Positions 9,186 through 16,183 of a stretch of DNA of 40,974 bases are shown in pieces. This stretch comes from an uncultured Butyrivibrio sp. (GTDB lineage: Bacteria > Bacillota > Clostridia > Lachnospirales > Lachnospiraceae): NCBI GenBank assembly GCA_947168935.1, contig CAMVNV010000020.1, forward strand, positions 1 through 40,974. Direction: 5' to 3'. Numbering within the stretch: the stretch's first letter is position 1; each line of letters starts with the position of its first letter. The notes under the pieces are model-generated. The model worked only from the letters and a program-made list of their open reading frames with translations. It was not told the DNA's origin and did not search any database. The position numbers and the translations under genes were made by a program.

Positions 9186-9225
9186 AACATAATCTCCCTA
9201 TCTATTTTATCGAAATAATTCTATG

Positions 9226-9263
9226 AAAAAATACGGACAGTGCATCATCAGCACCATCCGTAT
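9226..9263 (-). terminator. Intrinsic terminator behind the 75-residue protein gene
   Basis: Stem ATACGGA--GTGC / GCAC--TCCGTAT with a 7-nt loop, followed on the minus strand by a T-run (9225-9230). It lies 110 bp behind the stop at 9373 and 41 bp before the hydrolase start. Bases 9264-9372 contain no further feature that I can see. Confidence 0.7.
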
Positions 9264-9372
9264 TATTATATGTTTCCATCCTGCAAAAGTATATATTCAT
9301 AAAAGATAAATATAATATGCTATATCCATATTTTATGAACCATTCTCACATAAAGAATAACATAAAATTAAA

Positions 9373-9600
9373 TTATTTCTTAAACAATCCACCAGCAAGA
9401 TCCTTGATATCTCCAAGATCAAACTTGCCATCAGCAACAGTAGCCTGAATCTTCTTGATATCCTCTTCAGATACGTCGATGTTAACCTTCTTGAGAAGCT
9501 CAACACCCTGCTTGGCATCAGCTTTTGCGATCTGAGCCATAAGCTCTTTGTTACCATTGATCTTCTTCATGATCTCAGCAATGTCCAGAACATTTCCCAT
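9373..9600 (-). CDS. Small helical protein, weakly Nif11-like
   Basis: 75 residues from the ATG at 9600, chosen because GGAGGTAGATACT directly precedes it; the longer frame starting at 9669 lacks a ribosome site. The protein is predicted to be mostly alpha-helical: N-terminal helix MGNVLDIAEIMKKINGNKEL, then QGVELLKKVNIDVSEEDIKKIQ, and a C-terminal GDIKDLAGGLFKK. The spacing of leucines and the phrase VNIDVSEEDIKKI recall Nif11-type leader peptides, and a Gly-Gly occurs near the end. However, only LFKK follows the GG, and no lanthipeptide- or radical-SAM-type maturation enzyme is nearby. It has its own terminator and no operon partner. I regard it as an uncharacterised small cytoplasmic protein. 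Confidence 0.7.
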   Translation of the reverse strand: MGNVLDIAEIMKKINGNKELMAQIAKADAKQGVELLKKVNIDVSEEDIKKIQATVADGKFDLGDIKDLAGGLFKK

Positions 9601-9728
9601 AGTATCTACCTCCGCTAGTATAATAATATTTTTGATAAACCAAAGAGTAAGCCTCAAACTACTCTTCACCCCAAATTAAATACATAATAATTATAGGATT
9701 ATTCGCATAATAATTCTATATATTTTTA

Positions 9729-9814
9729 TGTACGGATGTAGTAAGTATCTAAATATAGAAGATATAGGACATATCTAGTACATGTTTAGAAATACATGGA
9801 AGTATTTCTTTGCA
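9729..9814 (-). repeat. Dispersed hairpin array, copy B (diverged), behind the second deacylase gene
   Basis: It ends 4 bp from the stop codon at 9819. The module GAAATAC/GTATTTC (9789-9808) is intact and a GTACATGT-like arm is present; the remaining modules (around TGTACGGATGTA at 9730) have decayed. It is recognisable by comparison with copies at 4137-4204 and 33007-33093. Confidence 0.55.
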
Positions 9815-9818
9815 CATA

Positions 9819-10742
9819 TCAGGGAATAATCTTAAACAATGCCGTATTCTTATAAGCCAGGGGACTGTCATATGCAAAAGCTATCACACCGTCATGATCT
9901 GCCTTAACTGTCTGTAACACCTGCGCAGTATAAGGGTCTGTAATATAGGCAATGATCTGCCCCTTGTGAACCTCTGCTCCCACCTTTGCAATTGAATCAA
10001 GAAAACCTGCATTACTTGATCTGATGGTTATAAACTTATCACTTTCTACCACCTTCGAGGGAAAAAAAGGAACGCTCTTGTACTCAATAACGCCTTCTCT
10101 TTCAAGGAAGTTAAGTACAGCATTTACGCCAAGGTTAGCGCTCTTTTTATCTATCTTTTCAGTACTTGAAGTATATATAGAAAAAGCTTCTGTATCCCAT
10201 ATCTGCCAGTTGTAATTAAGGGTAGTTGTATCAAAGGGTCTCGGCTTATGAAGAACTATATATGGAAGTCCAAACTTTCTTGCAAGGTCAACATTTTCAT
10301 TGCCTGTCTTCATCATTCTGACCTGGGGGATAAAATGTCCCGGCATATAAAATGATGCAAACTGGATTCCGTACTTATATTCCTTGACCACCTTAAAGAT
10401 TCCATCAGCTATTCTCTGGGTAGTCTCGCCAAGATCGTAGCCTGGGAACATTCTGTTTATGTCCGTATTATCAATGCTCCAGAATCTCTTTTTGATATTT
10501 ACAGAATAGGGATTTGCACAGGGGATCACCATTATGGACTTTCCCTTTTTGATCATCCCTGCTTCTTCTATCTCTTTTAATTTCTCTATAAGACGGCTGC
10601 AGACATATATCTGCTGATATTCATTACCTCTTAGGCTCCCTACAATGCAGACTGTCTTATTGCCCTCACCAAACTCGTATCCTGTAACTTTAAAATCGTC
10701 CCTATATAGCCCCTTAAAAGAGTATATCTCGCTCTTTTTCAT
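9819..10742 (-). CDS. AspA/AstE-type deacylase paralogue with degenerate metal site
   Basis: 307 residues, start preceded by GGGAGAT. The fold is that of succinylglutamate desuccinylase/aspartoacylase (M14-related), as shown by alignment by eye with the neighbouring gene: CIV..R/H-G-N/D-E near residues 32-41, IPCANPYS (73-80), DINRMFPG (94-101) and a C-terminal barrel-sandwich domain (VGAEVHKGQIIAYI...). The first zinc histidine is replaced by Arg38 (SLRGNE instead of GIHGDE), the second by about Ala129, and the catalytic Glu by Tyr. Only Glu41 and the substrate-binding NR pair remain. It is therefore probably not an active hydrolase and may be a substrate-binding or regulatory partner of the intact paralogue. 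It is the last gene of the six-gene operon. Confidence 0.85.
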   Translation of the reverse strand: MKKSEIYSFKGLYRDDFKVTGYEFGEGNKTVCIVGSLRGNEYQQIYVCSRLIEKLKEIEEAGMIKKGKSIMVIPCANPYSVNIKKRFWSIDNTDINRMFPGYDLGETTQRIADGIFKVVKEYKYGIQFASFYMPGHFIPQVRMMKTGNENVDLARKFGLPYIVLHKPRPFDTTTLNYNWQIWDTEAFSIYTSSTEKIDKKSANLGVNAVLNFLEREGVIEYKSVPFFPSKVVESDKFITIRSSNAGFLDSIAKVGAEVHKGQIIAYITDPYTAQVLQTVKADHDGVIAFAYDSPLAYKNTALFKIIP

Positions 10743-10793
10743 AAAGTATCTCCCAAATGATCCGAATTATATTGTTTTCCTAATATCAGAAAA

Positions 10794-11759
10794 CTATTTC
10801 TTATTTTCAAGAAGTACCTTTTTCCTAAGTATCCTTCCCATAAGAGACCCTTCATCAACTATAGGGTACTCTCTTACAGTGAACAAAAGCCCATCTTCAG
10901 GAGCTCTTACATCTTCAAGCACATCTCCTGACAAGGGACTTATTATCCTTCCAACAAGATCGCCTTTTTGAACCAAAGCGCCATACTCTTTTTCCTTAAT
11001 ATAGACTCCGGTACAGGATGCATTCAAAAAGCATACATCCGTTCCATCGCTGTCATGAGCAATGATAGGGCTTTTGATATTATCAACATCCCCCTGCCAG
11101 ATTTCAAGCTCTGACATTAGTGAAAAGATACCGCTAGTCAGCTGTTCTCCATATTCTTTGGTGATCCTCATGCCAACACCCATCTCCACAACGAGGGTTT
11201 TAGTACCTCTGCTGTTAAGCGAATAGGCCATGGTGGATTCTAGAACGGTGCTGTTACCATGGATCCAGACAAGGTCCATATTGGACTTTTGGGCAAGTGG
11301 CACAAGTTCATTAGCACTGACTTCATTGATCCTTATCTGGGGAACCTCTGTCAGGAATATGTTACTTGCGTGGATATCCAGAACGAGGTCTGCCCCTGTC
11401 AGTTCCTTAATGATCTCAGATGCCAGGTACTCGTTCATATCTCCATCAGTATTACCAGGGAAAATCCTGTTCATATCAAGATCAAAAGCAGGTATACCAC
11501 GAGTGATAGAATCTATACCAAAAGGATTCATGGCAGGATAGATATCTACGATTCCTGAAAGCTTGCCTGCTGCCTTTTTGATCTTCCTTGCAACTTCATA
11601 GCATACAAACTGTCCTTCAAGCTCATCACCGTGTATACCTGTGACGATACATATTCTCTTTTTGTTCTTATCTCCCGCTTCAAACCTGTGTCTTTTGATA
11701 AAAAAATCTTCGCCCACAGGAAGGGGAAATCTGACTATATCGCTTATTGTCTCAATCAT
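10794..11759 (-). CDS. Succinylglutamate desuccinylase/aspartoacylase family zinc hydrolase (intact)
   Basis: 321 residues. The metal site is complete: His43 and Glu46 in GIHGDE and His130 in LDIH. Asn97-Arg98 (DMNRIFPG) and Glu192 (VVEMG) fit substrate binding and catalysis as in aspartoacylase. Residues from about 230 form the barrel-sandwich domain (CTGVYIKEKEYGALVQKGDLVGRIISPL). Members remove acyl groups or cleave amide/peptide bonds at the end of small peptides. In this operon, behind an ATP-grasp ligase and a transglutaminase-like protease, it may trim or remove an amide-linked group. It starts 15 bp behind the transglutaminase gene and precedes the degenerate paralogue by 51 bp. No signal peptide, so cytoplasmic. 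Confidence 0.9.
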   Translation of the reverse strand: MIETISDIVRFPLPVGEDFFIKRHRFEAGDKNKKRICIVTGIHGDELEGQFVCYEVARKIKKAAGKLSGIVDIYPAMNPFGIDSITRGIPAFDLDMNRIFPGNTDGDMNEYLASEIIKELTGADLVLDIHASNIFLTEVPQIRINEVSANELVPLAQKSNMDLVWIHGNSTVLESTMAYSLNSRGTKTLVVEMGVGMRITKEYGEQLTSGIFSLMSELEIWQGDVDNIKSPIIAHDSDGTDVCFLNASCTGVYIKEKEYGALVQKGDLVGRIISPLSGDVLEDVRAPEDGLLFTVREYPIVDEGSLMGRILRKKVLLENKK

Positions 11760-11774
11760 AAAAAAGACCTACCC

Positions 11775-12560
11775 TTATATTTCATTAACTATCACTGATA
11801 TCTCCTGGGTCTGCTGTACATTACCTGTAAAGATACCCTGGTTTACAAGGCAGTCCCTGAAGTCTCTACCATTTGAGATCTTGATGTATTCGTCGCCTAC
11901 CATCTTGTTATTGGTAGGGTCAAAACCTATCCACTTCTTGTCATCCCACACTTCAACCCAGGCGTGGGAACGTCCTTCGCCTATCATCATGCCTGTTACA
12001 TATCTGCATGGGATCGACTGCATGCGGCATAGGGACAGCATTATGTGTGAATAATCCTGACATACGCCACATCCCAAGGTAAGAGCTTCTTCTGCAGTAG
12101 TCTCCATTTCAGTACAGCCCTGCTGATAAGTAAAGTTATTATGTAGAAAGGTCATTATCTCAAATGCTTTTTCTTTACTTCCTTTAATATTTTCAAGATC
12201 AATTCTCCTGGCAAATTCCTGTATCTCTTTTCCCGGAGTAGTGATCCTTGTCTGATATCTGAACATTCCCACCATATGAAGGTCTTTGGCATTTTCATAT
12301 TCATTAAGACCAGTCTCAACTTCACCGCATACGTCAAAGCCAAAGCATGTGTGGGTTCCTTTGGTATAGCCAAAAATTGTTATGTTTCCATGGGAATCAG
12401 TGTCTGTTCCCGTTATGTTGTCAGGAAATACCGATACGGATATGCGCCCTACTTTCTGAATATCCGTATCATGAGGTGTGCACTTTAGAGAAAATCTATG
12501 CTCTTTCACTTCTGAGCTGAACGAAAGCTTCATATGATATTCAAAATACAACCTTTTCAA
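11775..12560 (-). CDS. Transglutaminase-like cysteine protease
   Basis: 261 residues. The N-terminal part (LYFEYHMKLSFSSEVKEHRFSL) matches the beta-rich N-terminal region of bacterial transglutaminase-like proteins. The core holds a full Cys-His-Asp triad: Cys in GCGVCQDYSH, His in SHAWVEVW and Asp in GFDPTNN. Such proteins usually act as amide-bond proteases. The start appears to be TTG at 12558-12560, overlapping the TGA of the preceding gene (TTGA), with GGTGG upstream; the next ATG (12533) would cut into the conserved N-terminal strand and lacks a close ribosome site. Together with the alpha-E and ATP-grasp genes it forms the known co-occurring trio of predicted peptide-modification systems. 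Cytoplasmic, no signal peptide. Confidence 0.9.
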   Translation of the reverse strand: MKRLYFEYHMKLSFSSEVKEHRFSLKCTPHDTDIQKVGRISVSVFPDNITGTDTDSHGNITIFGYTKGTHTCFGFDVCGEVETGLNEYENAKDLHMVGMFRYQTRITTPGKEIQEFARRIDLENIKGSKEKAFEIMTFLHNNFTYQQGCTEMETTAEEALTLGCGVCQDYSHIMLSLCRMQSIPCRYVTGMMIGEGRSHAWVEVWDDKKWIGFDPTNNKMVGDEYIKISNGRDFRDCLVNQGIFTGNVQQTQEISVIVNEI

Positions 12561-13231
12561 TTTGTATCAACCACCAATCGCTCTACAGCATCTGTCAACG
12601 TGTCATAAGGAACATCATCGAGCTGAACAAGGTAGTTCACATGTGCAAGCGTCTTCATGCTGTATCTTATTTGACTTTTATCAATCCTGTTTGAAAGTCT
12701 TCTTGCTTCCCGCCTGAGCATATCAGGGTCTTTACCAAGTCTTGAATAAATATCAATTCTTTCGATCAGCTTACCGACTTTGATGATGTTTCTGATCTGC
12801 GACTCATCTATATCATCGTCGGCCATTCCCCAGAAGGCGGCTATATTATCAGTAACCTTCTGAAGTCCAAGTAGTGGTGCATTTGAAAGTGATGCCTGAT
12901 TCATGGCATATACAGCCAGCTGAATATATGAAAGCGACTCACTTCCGATCTCTTCTCTAAGCACTATCGCATTGTCATAAGCCCTCATAAGATTGGAAAA
13001 AATAGAGTTCTCATCTTCAAGGCTAAAGCAGTATTTCTGACTAAAGTCTTCCCTTGATTTATATATATTTGGTATATCCTGACTTTCACAGAACTTGCCA
13101 TACTCGATCTCATCAAAATCGATCATTGAATCGAACCTGTCTGCGAAGATTTTGATAGTGGTATAGACTCTTTCCGTATACCTCCCTAGCCAGAACAGTC
13201 TGTCGGTGTTTTCTATTGAGATAATACCCAT
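12557..13231 (-). CDS. Alpha-E domain protein (DUF403)
   Basis: 224 residues, all-helical. The N-terminal SIENTDRLFWLGRYTERVYTT matches the family hallmark (YWLGRYLER). Alpha-E proteins are commonly 300 residues or more, so this one is short. The family has no proven activity; it accompanies circularly permuted ATP-grasp proteins so often, sometimes fused to them, that it is thought to be a partner of the ligase. It overlaps the preceding gene by 19 bp and the following one by 4 bp, indicating translational coupling. The ribosome site GGAGGAGG lies 12 nt from the ATG, rather far. Confidence 0.88.
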   Translation of the reverse strand: MGIISIENTDRLFWLGRYTERVYTTIKIFADRFDSMIDFDEIEYGKFCESQDIPNIYKSREDFSQKYCFSLEDENSIFSNLMRAYDNAIVLREEIGSESLSYIQLAVYAMNQASLSNAPLLGLQKVTDNIAAFWGMADDDIDESQIRNIIKVGKLIERIDIYSRLGKDPDMLRREARRLSNRIDKSQIRYSMKTLAHVNYLVQLDDVPYDTLTDAVERLVVDTN

Positions 13232-14577
13232 GTATCTTTAAAACCTCCTCCCTGTGAAGAATTAACTATAAATGAATCCGGATTTCTGGAAAATCTTGTA
13301 AGGCCGCTCTTCCATACCATTGGCTCTTCTGCCATAAGTACAAAGGCTCTTAGGTCTGCCTTTCTTGGAACGAATTCTCCTTTTTCCATGATCTCTATAT
13401 CTACAAAGTCTATGACTTCCTGAGCTATGAACCTTCTTGGCTCTTTTTTTAGCATTGCTATGAATCTTGCCTTTTCTTCCCTGGTAAGCTTATTGCCAAA
13501 TACAACGCCGTAGCCGCCTGCTTCAGCAACATCTTTAAGAACAAGATCATCAAAGTGCTCAAGAACGTATTTCATATCATCTTTGTAGAAAGGAAGATAC
13601 GTAGGAGCATTGTTAAGAATAGGTTCTTCTCCAAGATAGTATTTGATCATCTTTGGAACAAAGTAGTAAATTCCCTTATCATCAGCAACTCCGTTACCAG
13701 GCGCATTGATGAGTGCCACATTTCCTTTTCTGTATATATCAAAAATATGAGGGATACCTATAACAGATCCTTCGTTAAAGCTCATTGGATCAAGGTATTC
13801 ATCTGAGATTCTTCTGTATACTGCGCCAACTCTTTCTTTTCTTCCGGAGTAGTCTATGAAATACAGATGGTCGTTTTCTACAATAAGCTCATGACCTGAT
13901 ACAAGATGAGCTCCTGTTTTTTCTGCAAGATAAGAATGTTCAAAGTATGCTGCGTTATATCTGCCAGGCGTAAGGATAACAGTATGACCGCCACAGCTTA
14001 CGTAGTCCATGGTATGACGGAGCATATCTGCATAATTTCTGTTATCTTCAATATGCTTACCTGTAAAAAGAGATGGATCGCTACGCCTTGTAATACTTCT
14101 GGCTATCATTGGATATGATGCTCCTGAAGGAATTCTTAGATTATCCTCAAGTATGTACCAGGTTCCATCCTTACTCTGAACAAGGTCTATTCCTGATATA
14201 TGTGAATAAACTCCCTTTGGAGGTACTATTCCCTCACACTGAGGAAGATACCCGCTTCCTGCATAAATAAACTCTTCAGGGATAACCTCATCTTTAATGA
14301 TCCTCTTATTACCGTAAATATCTGCAATAAAGAGATTCAGCGCCTTAACTCGCTGCTTTAATCCTTTTTCCAGATAGGCAAATTCAACGCTGTCAATGAC
14401 TCTTGGGATCATGTCAAAAGGGAAAAGCTGTTCTTTAAATTCATTATTCTTATAAATACCAAACTTAACACCATACCTTGCCAGCTGTTCGTTGACAACG
14501 TCTGTCCCTGCATACACCTCCATATCTTCTACCCGATCTCTTTTGCCACACATTTCCATGTAACTTATCATACTCAT
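13213..14577 (-). CDS. Circularly permuted ATP-grasp type 2 ligase
   Basis: 454 residues. The signature motifs are visible in order: GIDLVQSKDGTWYILEDN followed by LRIPSGASYPM (about 128-157), NAPGNGVADDKGIYYFVPKM (about 290-310), YLGEEPIL, VLKDVAEAGGYGVVFG (nucleotide-binding strand and glycine loop), ADLRAFVL, and the C-terminal NSSQGGGFKDTWVL. All are close to family consensus, so ATP binding and ligase chemistry are likely intact. ATP-grasp enzymes activate a carboxylate as acyl phosphate and join it to an amine; this branch is predicted to form amide bonds on peptides or proteins, or to make small peptides. The ATG overlaps the TGA of the preceding gene. It sits at the core of the operon. 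Confidence 0.93.
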   Translation of the reverse strand: MSMISYMEMCGKRDRVEDMEVYAGTDVVNEQLARYGVKFGIYKNNEFKEQLFPFDMIPRVIDSVEFAYLEKGLKQRVKALNLFIADIYGNKRIIKDEVIPEEFIYAGSGYLPQCEGIVPPKGVYSHISGIDLVQSKDGTWYILEDNLRIPSGASYPMIARSITRRSDPSLFTGKHIEDNRNYADMLRHTMDYVSCGGHTVILTPGRYNAAYFEHSYLAEKTGAHLVSGHELIVENDHLYFIDYSGRKERVGAVYRRISDEYLDPMSFNEGSVIGIPHIFDIYRKGNVALINAPGNGVADDKGIYYFVPKMIKYYLGEEPILNNAPTYLPFYKDDMKYVLEHFDDLVLKDVAEAGGYGVVFGNKLTREEKARFIAMLKKEPRRFIAQEVIDFVDIEIMEKGEFVPRKADLRAFVLMAEEPMVWKSGLTRFSRNPDSFIVNSSQGGGFKDTWVLSQ

Positions 14578-15851
14578 GCCCCCTTCCTTTTTGGCTTGTC
14601 CCAGTAAAACATATTGTTAAGCTTATGGATGATCTTGTTGCTATCTTCAAGATAGTAGTCCGCCTTGCTACGCTTATCATCACTTAAGCTAACGACTTTA
14701 TTTATTCCATAGTTTTCCTTCAGATAGTCAACCATATTCTCAACAGAGGCATTCTGGTTGTAGATCTTGAGATATGAGTATCCCTTATAGTCATCTGATG
14801 GATATGTGAGAAACTTAAGATCGTGGTCCATGCCAGCTTCCTCAAGTTCTGTTATTAGCCTGTCTATCCTGTCTGTCTTATCAATGCACATCATGTATAC
14901 GACGGGGTGCAGTTTTGGTCTTTCCTTATTCAGGTAATTTCTGTAAGGCGACTTATGCATCTTTTCATAAATATCTTTTTCCGCCATATTCTTAAGGTCC
15001 CTATAGTAGATGATAAGGACATCTTCAAGAATTACCGTTGTAAAGAGGTTAAAGCCTCTTTCGAATATAAAGTCCTCGATGGTCCCTGCGTGGGATGCTG
15101 ATATCACATAAACCTTTGGATATCTGTTCTCACTTGTGTCGTAAAGGATCGCACCGTCCATTGCTATAATGGGAAGTTTTAACTTTACACAGGGCATTGC
15201 TTCGAGAAAGCCTGCCGGTGTTCTCTTGGTCATAAAGGAAAGCTTAATGCCTGATTCAAGCATGTTCTGTATAGATACAAGTCCGTATGGAGTAACTCCT
15301 CCCTGCCTTTTGTCCATGGACTTATCTATATCTACGACAAAGAGATCTTTATCAGCCTTCCTTCCATGTATACGAATTGAATTAATAGTCAGACCTACAA
15401 AAATACCTATAAGTGTATCAAGACACCTGTCTATAACGAACAGATACGGATTTTCATCCGTCAGATGATTGACTACTATACTTAGAAATACAACGCAGGA
15501 AAAATACGAAGCTTTCTTTTGTCTTATTAAAACCGTGGTATATATAATTGGTATAAGAAGGGCTGATATAACAAAATAATGAAGGATGCCATTTCCTGTA
15601 TGGAACAGATTTAATTTAAAAAGAAGATACAAAAGTCCATATACAGCCCCGATCAAGGTTCCTATGGTCCTCTGGATGGCATTGCCCACTGTGTTCTTGG
15701 TCTGGTTCTGAATGCACCAAAGAACTGCAAGAGCCGAATAAAACGGAGCTCCGTGCCTGCCGCGTATAAGATATATGAGAAAACATATCAAAACGCCAAC
15801 CGCTGATTTAATTATTCTCATCCCAATATGCGGAAGTTTTGTTTTTCCCAT
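14574..15851 (-). CDS. FUSC-like membrane domain fused to HAD hydrolase
   Basis: 425 residues. Residues 10-160 hold five or six membrane helices with FUSC/aromatic-acid-exporter features (an early RGRHGAPFYSALAVLWCIQNQTKNTVGNAIQRTIGTLIGAVYG-like block, 31-72). From about 168 a Cof-type HAD phosphatase follows: motif I VVDIDKS with Asp174 and Asp176, motif II Thr208 (FMTKR), an IIAMDGAILYD block as in Cof proteins, and a late acidic motif SLSDDKRSKAD. Lys in place of the Gly after the second Asp is atypical, yet both aspartates are present. FUSC proteins export small aromatic or acidic compounds; a fused phosphatase may couple dephosphorylation to export. It is the first gene of the six-gene operon, suggesting that a product is made or processed here and moved across the membrane. 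Confidence 0.85.
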   Translation of the reverse strand: MGKTKLPHIGMRIIKSAVGVLICFLIYLIRGRHGAPFYSALAVLWCIQNQTKNTVGNAIQRTIGTLIGAVYGLLYLLFKLNLFHTGNGILHYFVISALLIPIIYTTVLIRQKKASYFSCVVFLSIVVNHLTDENPYLFVIDRCLDTLIGIFVGLTINSIRIHGRKADKDLFVVDIDKSMDKRQGGVTPYGLVSIQNMLESGIKLSFMTKRTPAGFLEAMPCVKLKLPIIAMDGAILYDTSENRYPKVYVISASHAGTIEDFIFERGFNLFTTVILEDVLIIYYRDLKNMAEKDIYEKMHKSPYRNYLNKERPKLHPVVYMMCIDKTDRIDRLITELEEAGMDHDLKFLTYPSDDYKGYSYLKIYNQNASVENMVDYLKENYGINKVVSLSDDKRSKADYYLEDSNKIIHKLNNMFYWDKPKRKGA

Positions 15852-15897
15852 ATCCCTAATAATCCCCCCGTTACAACTTTAAAAAGGTTATACACGG

Positions 15898-15980
15898 AAA
15901 ATGGCGCTTCGGATAAACCGAAACGCCATTGTTCCAATGTATATGCCCCTGTCATGGATCCTCTGCAGCACAAGATTATA
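15898..15980 (-). promoter_or_regulatory. Candidate promoter and leader hairpin of the ATP-grasp operon
   Basis: A perfect -10 TATAAT occurs on the minus strand at 15975-15980, although its -35 (CATGAT at 17 nt) is poor. Between it and the start codon lies a 12-bp hairpin AUGGCGUUUCGG/CCGAAGCGCCAU (15901-15929) followed by UUUU. Its one wobble is U-G only in minus-strand RNA. It could be an attenuator or a second terminator for the upstream genes. The remainder of 15852-16183 is AT-rich and empty apart from the next terminator. Confidence 0.35.
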
Positions 15981-16021
15981 ATGATATTACATCGAAGATC
16001 ATGACATATATATAAGAATAG

Positions 16022-16067
16022 AAAAAAAGAGGATGCATTGAATCGGTGCCTGATTCAAAACATCCTC
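16022..16067 (-). terminator. Intrinsic terminator behind the RelA/SpoT-like gene
   Basis: Outer stem GAGGATG/CATCCTC and inner stem GAATC/GATTC, followed on the minus strand by seven T residues (16022-16028). It lies 117 bp past the stop codon at 16184. Confidence 0.8.
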
Positions 16068-16183
16068 GTTTGTTTAAGTATAGCTAAAGAACATATATTT
16101 TTACAATATGGGATTTTTCACAATTTTCATTGATGCATATTAATAAAAGTTCATGTTTTTGACTATTATTATATGGCGTGATA

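Noticed and set aside
9373-9600. RiPP precursor peptide
   Set aside because: Only four residues follow the Gly-Gly and no modification enzyme or peptidase-transporter is near; kept only as weak similarity.
9819-15851. Complete Anbu-type proteasome operon
   Set aside because: No Ntn-hydrolase/Anbu gene is found in or next to the operon.
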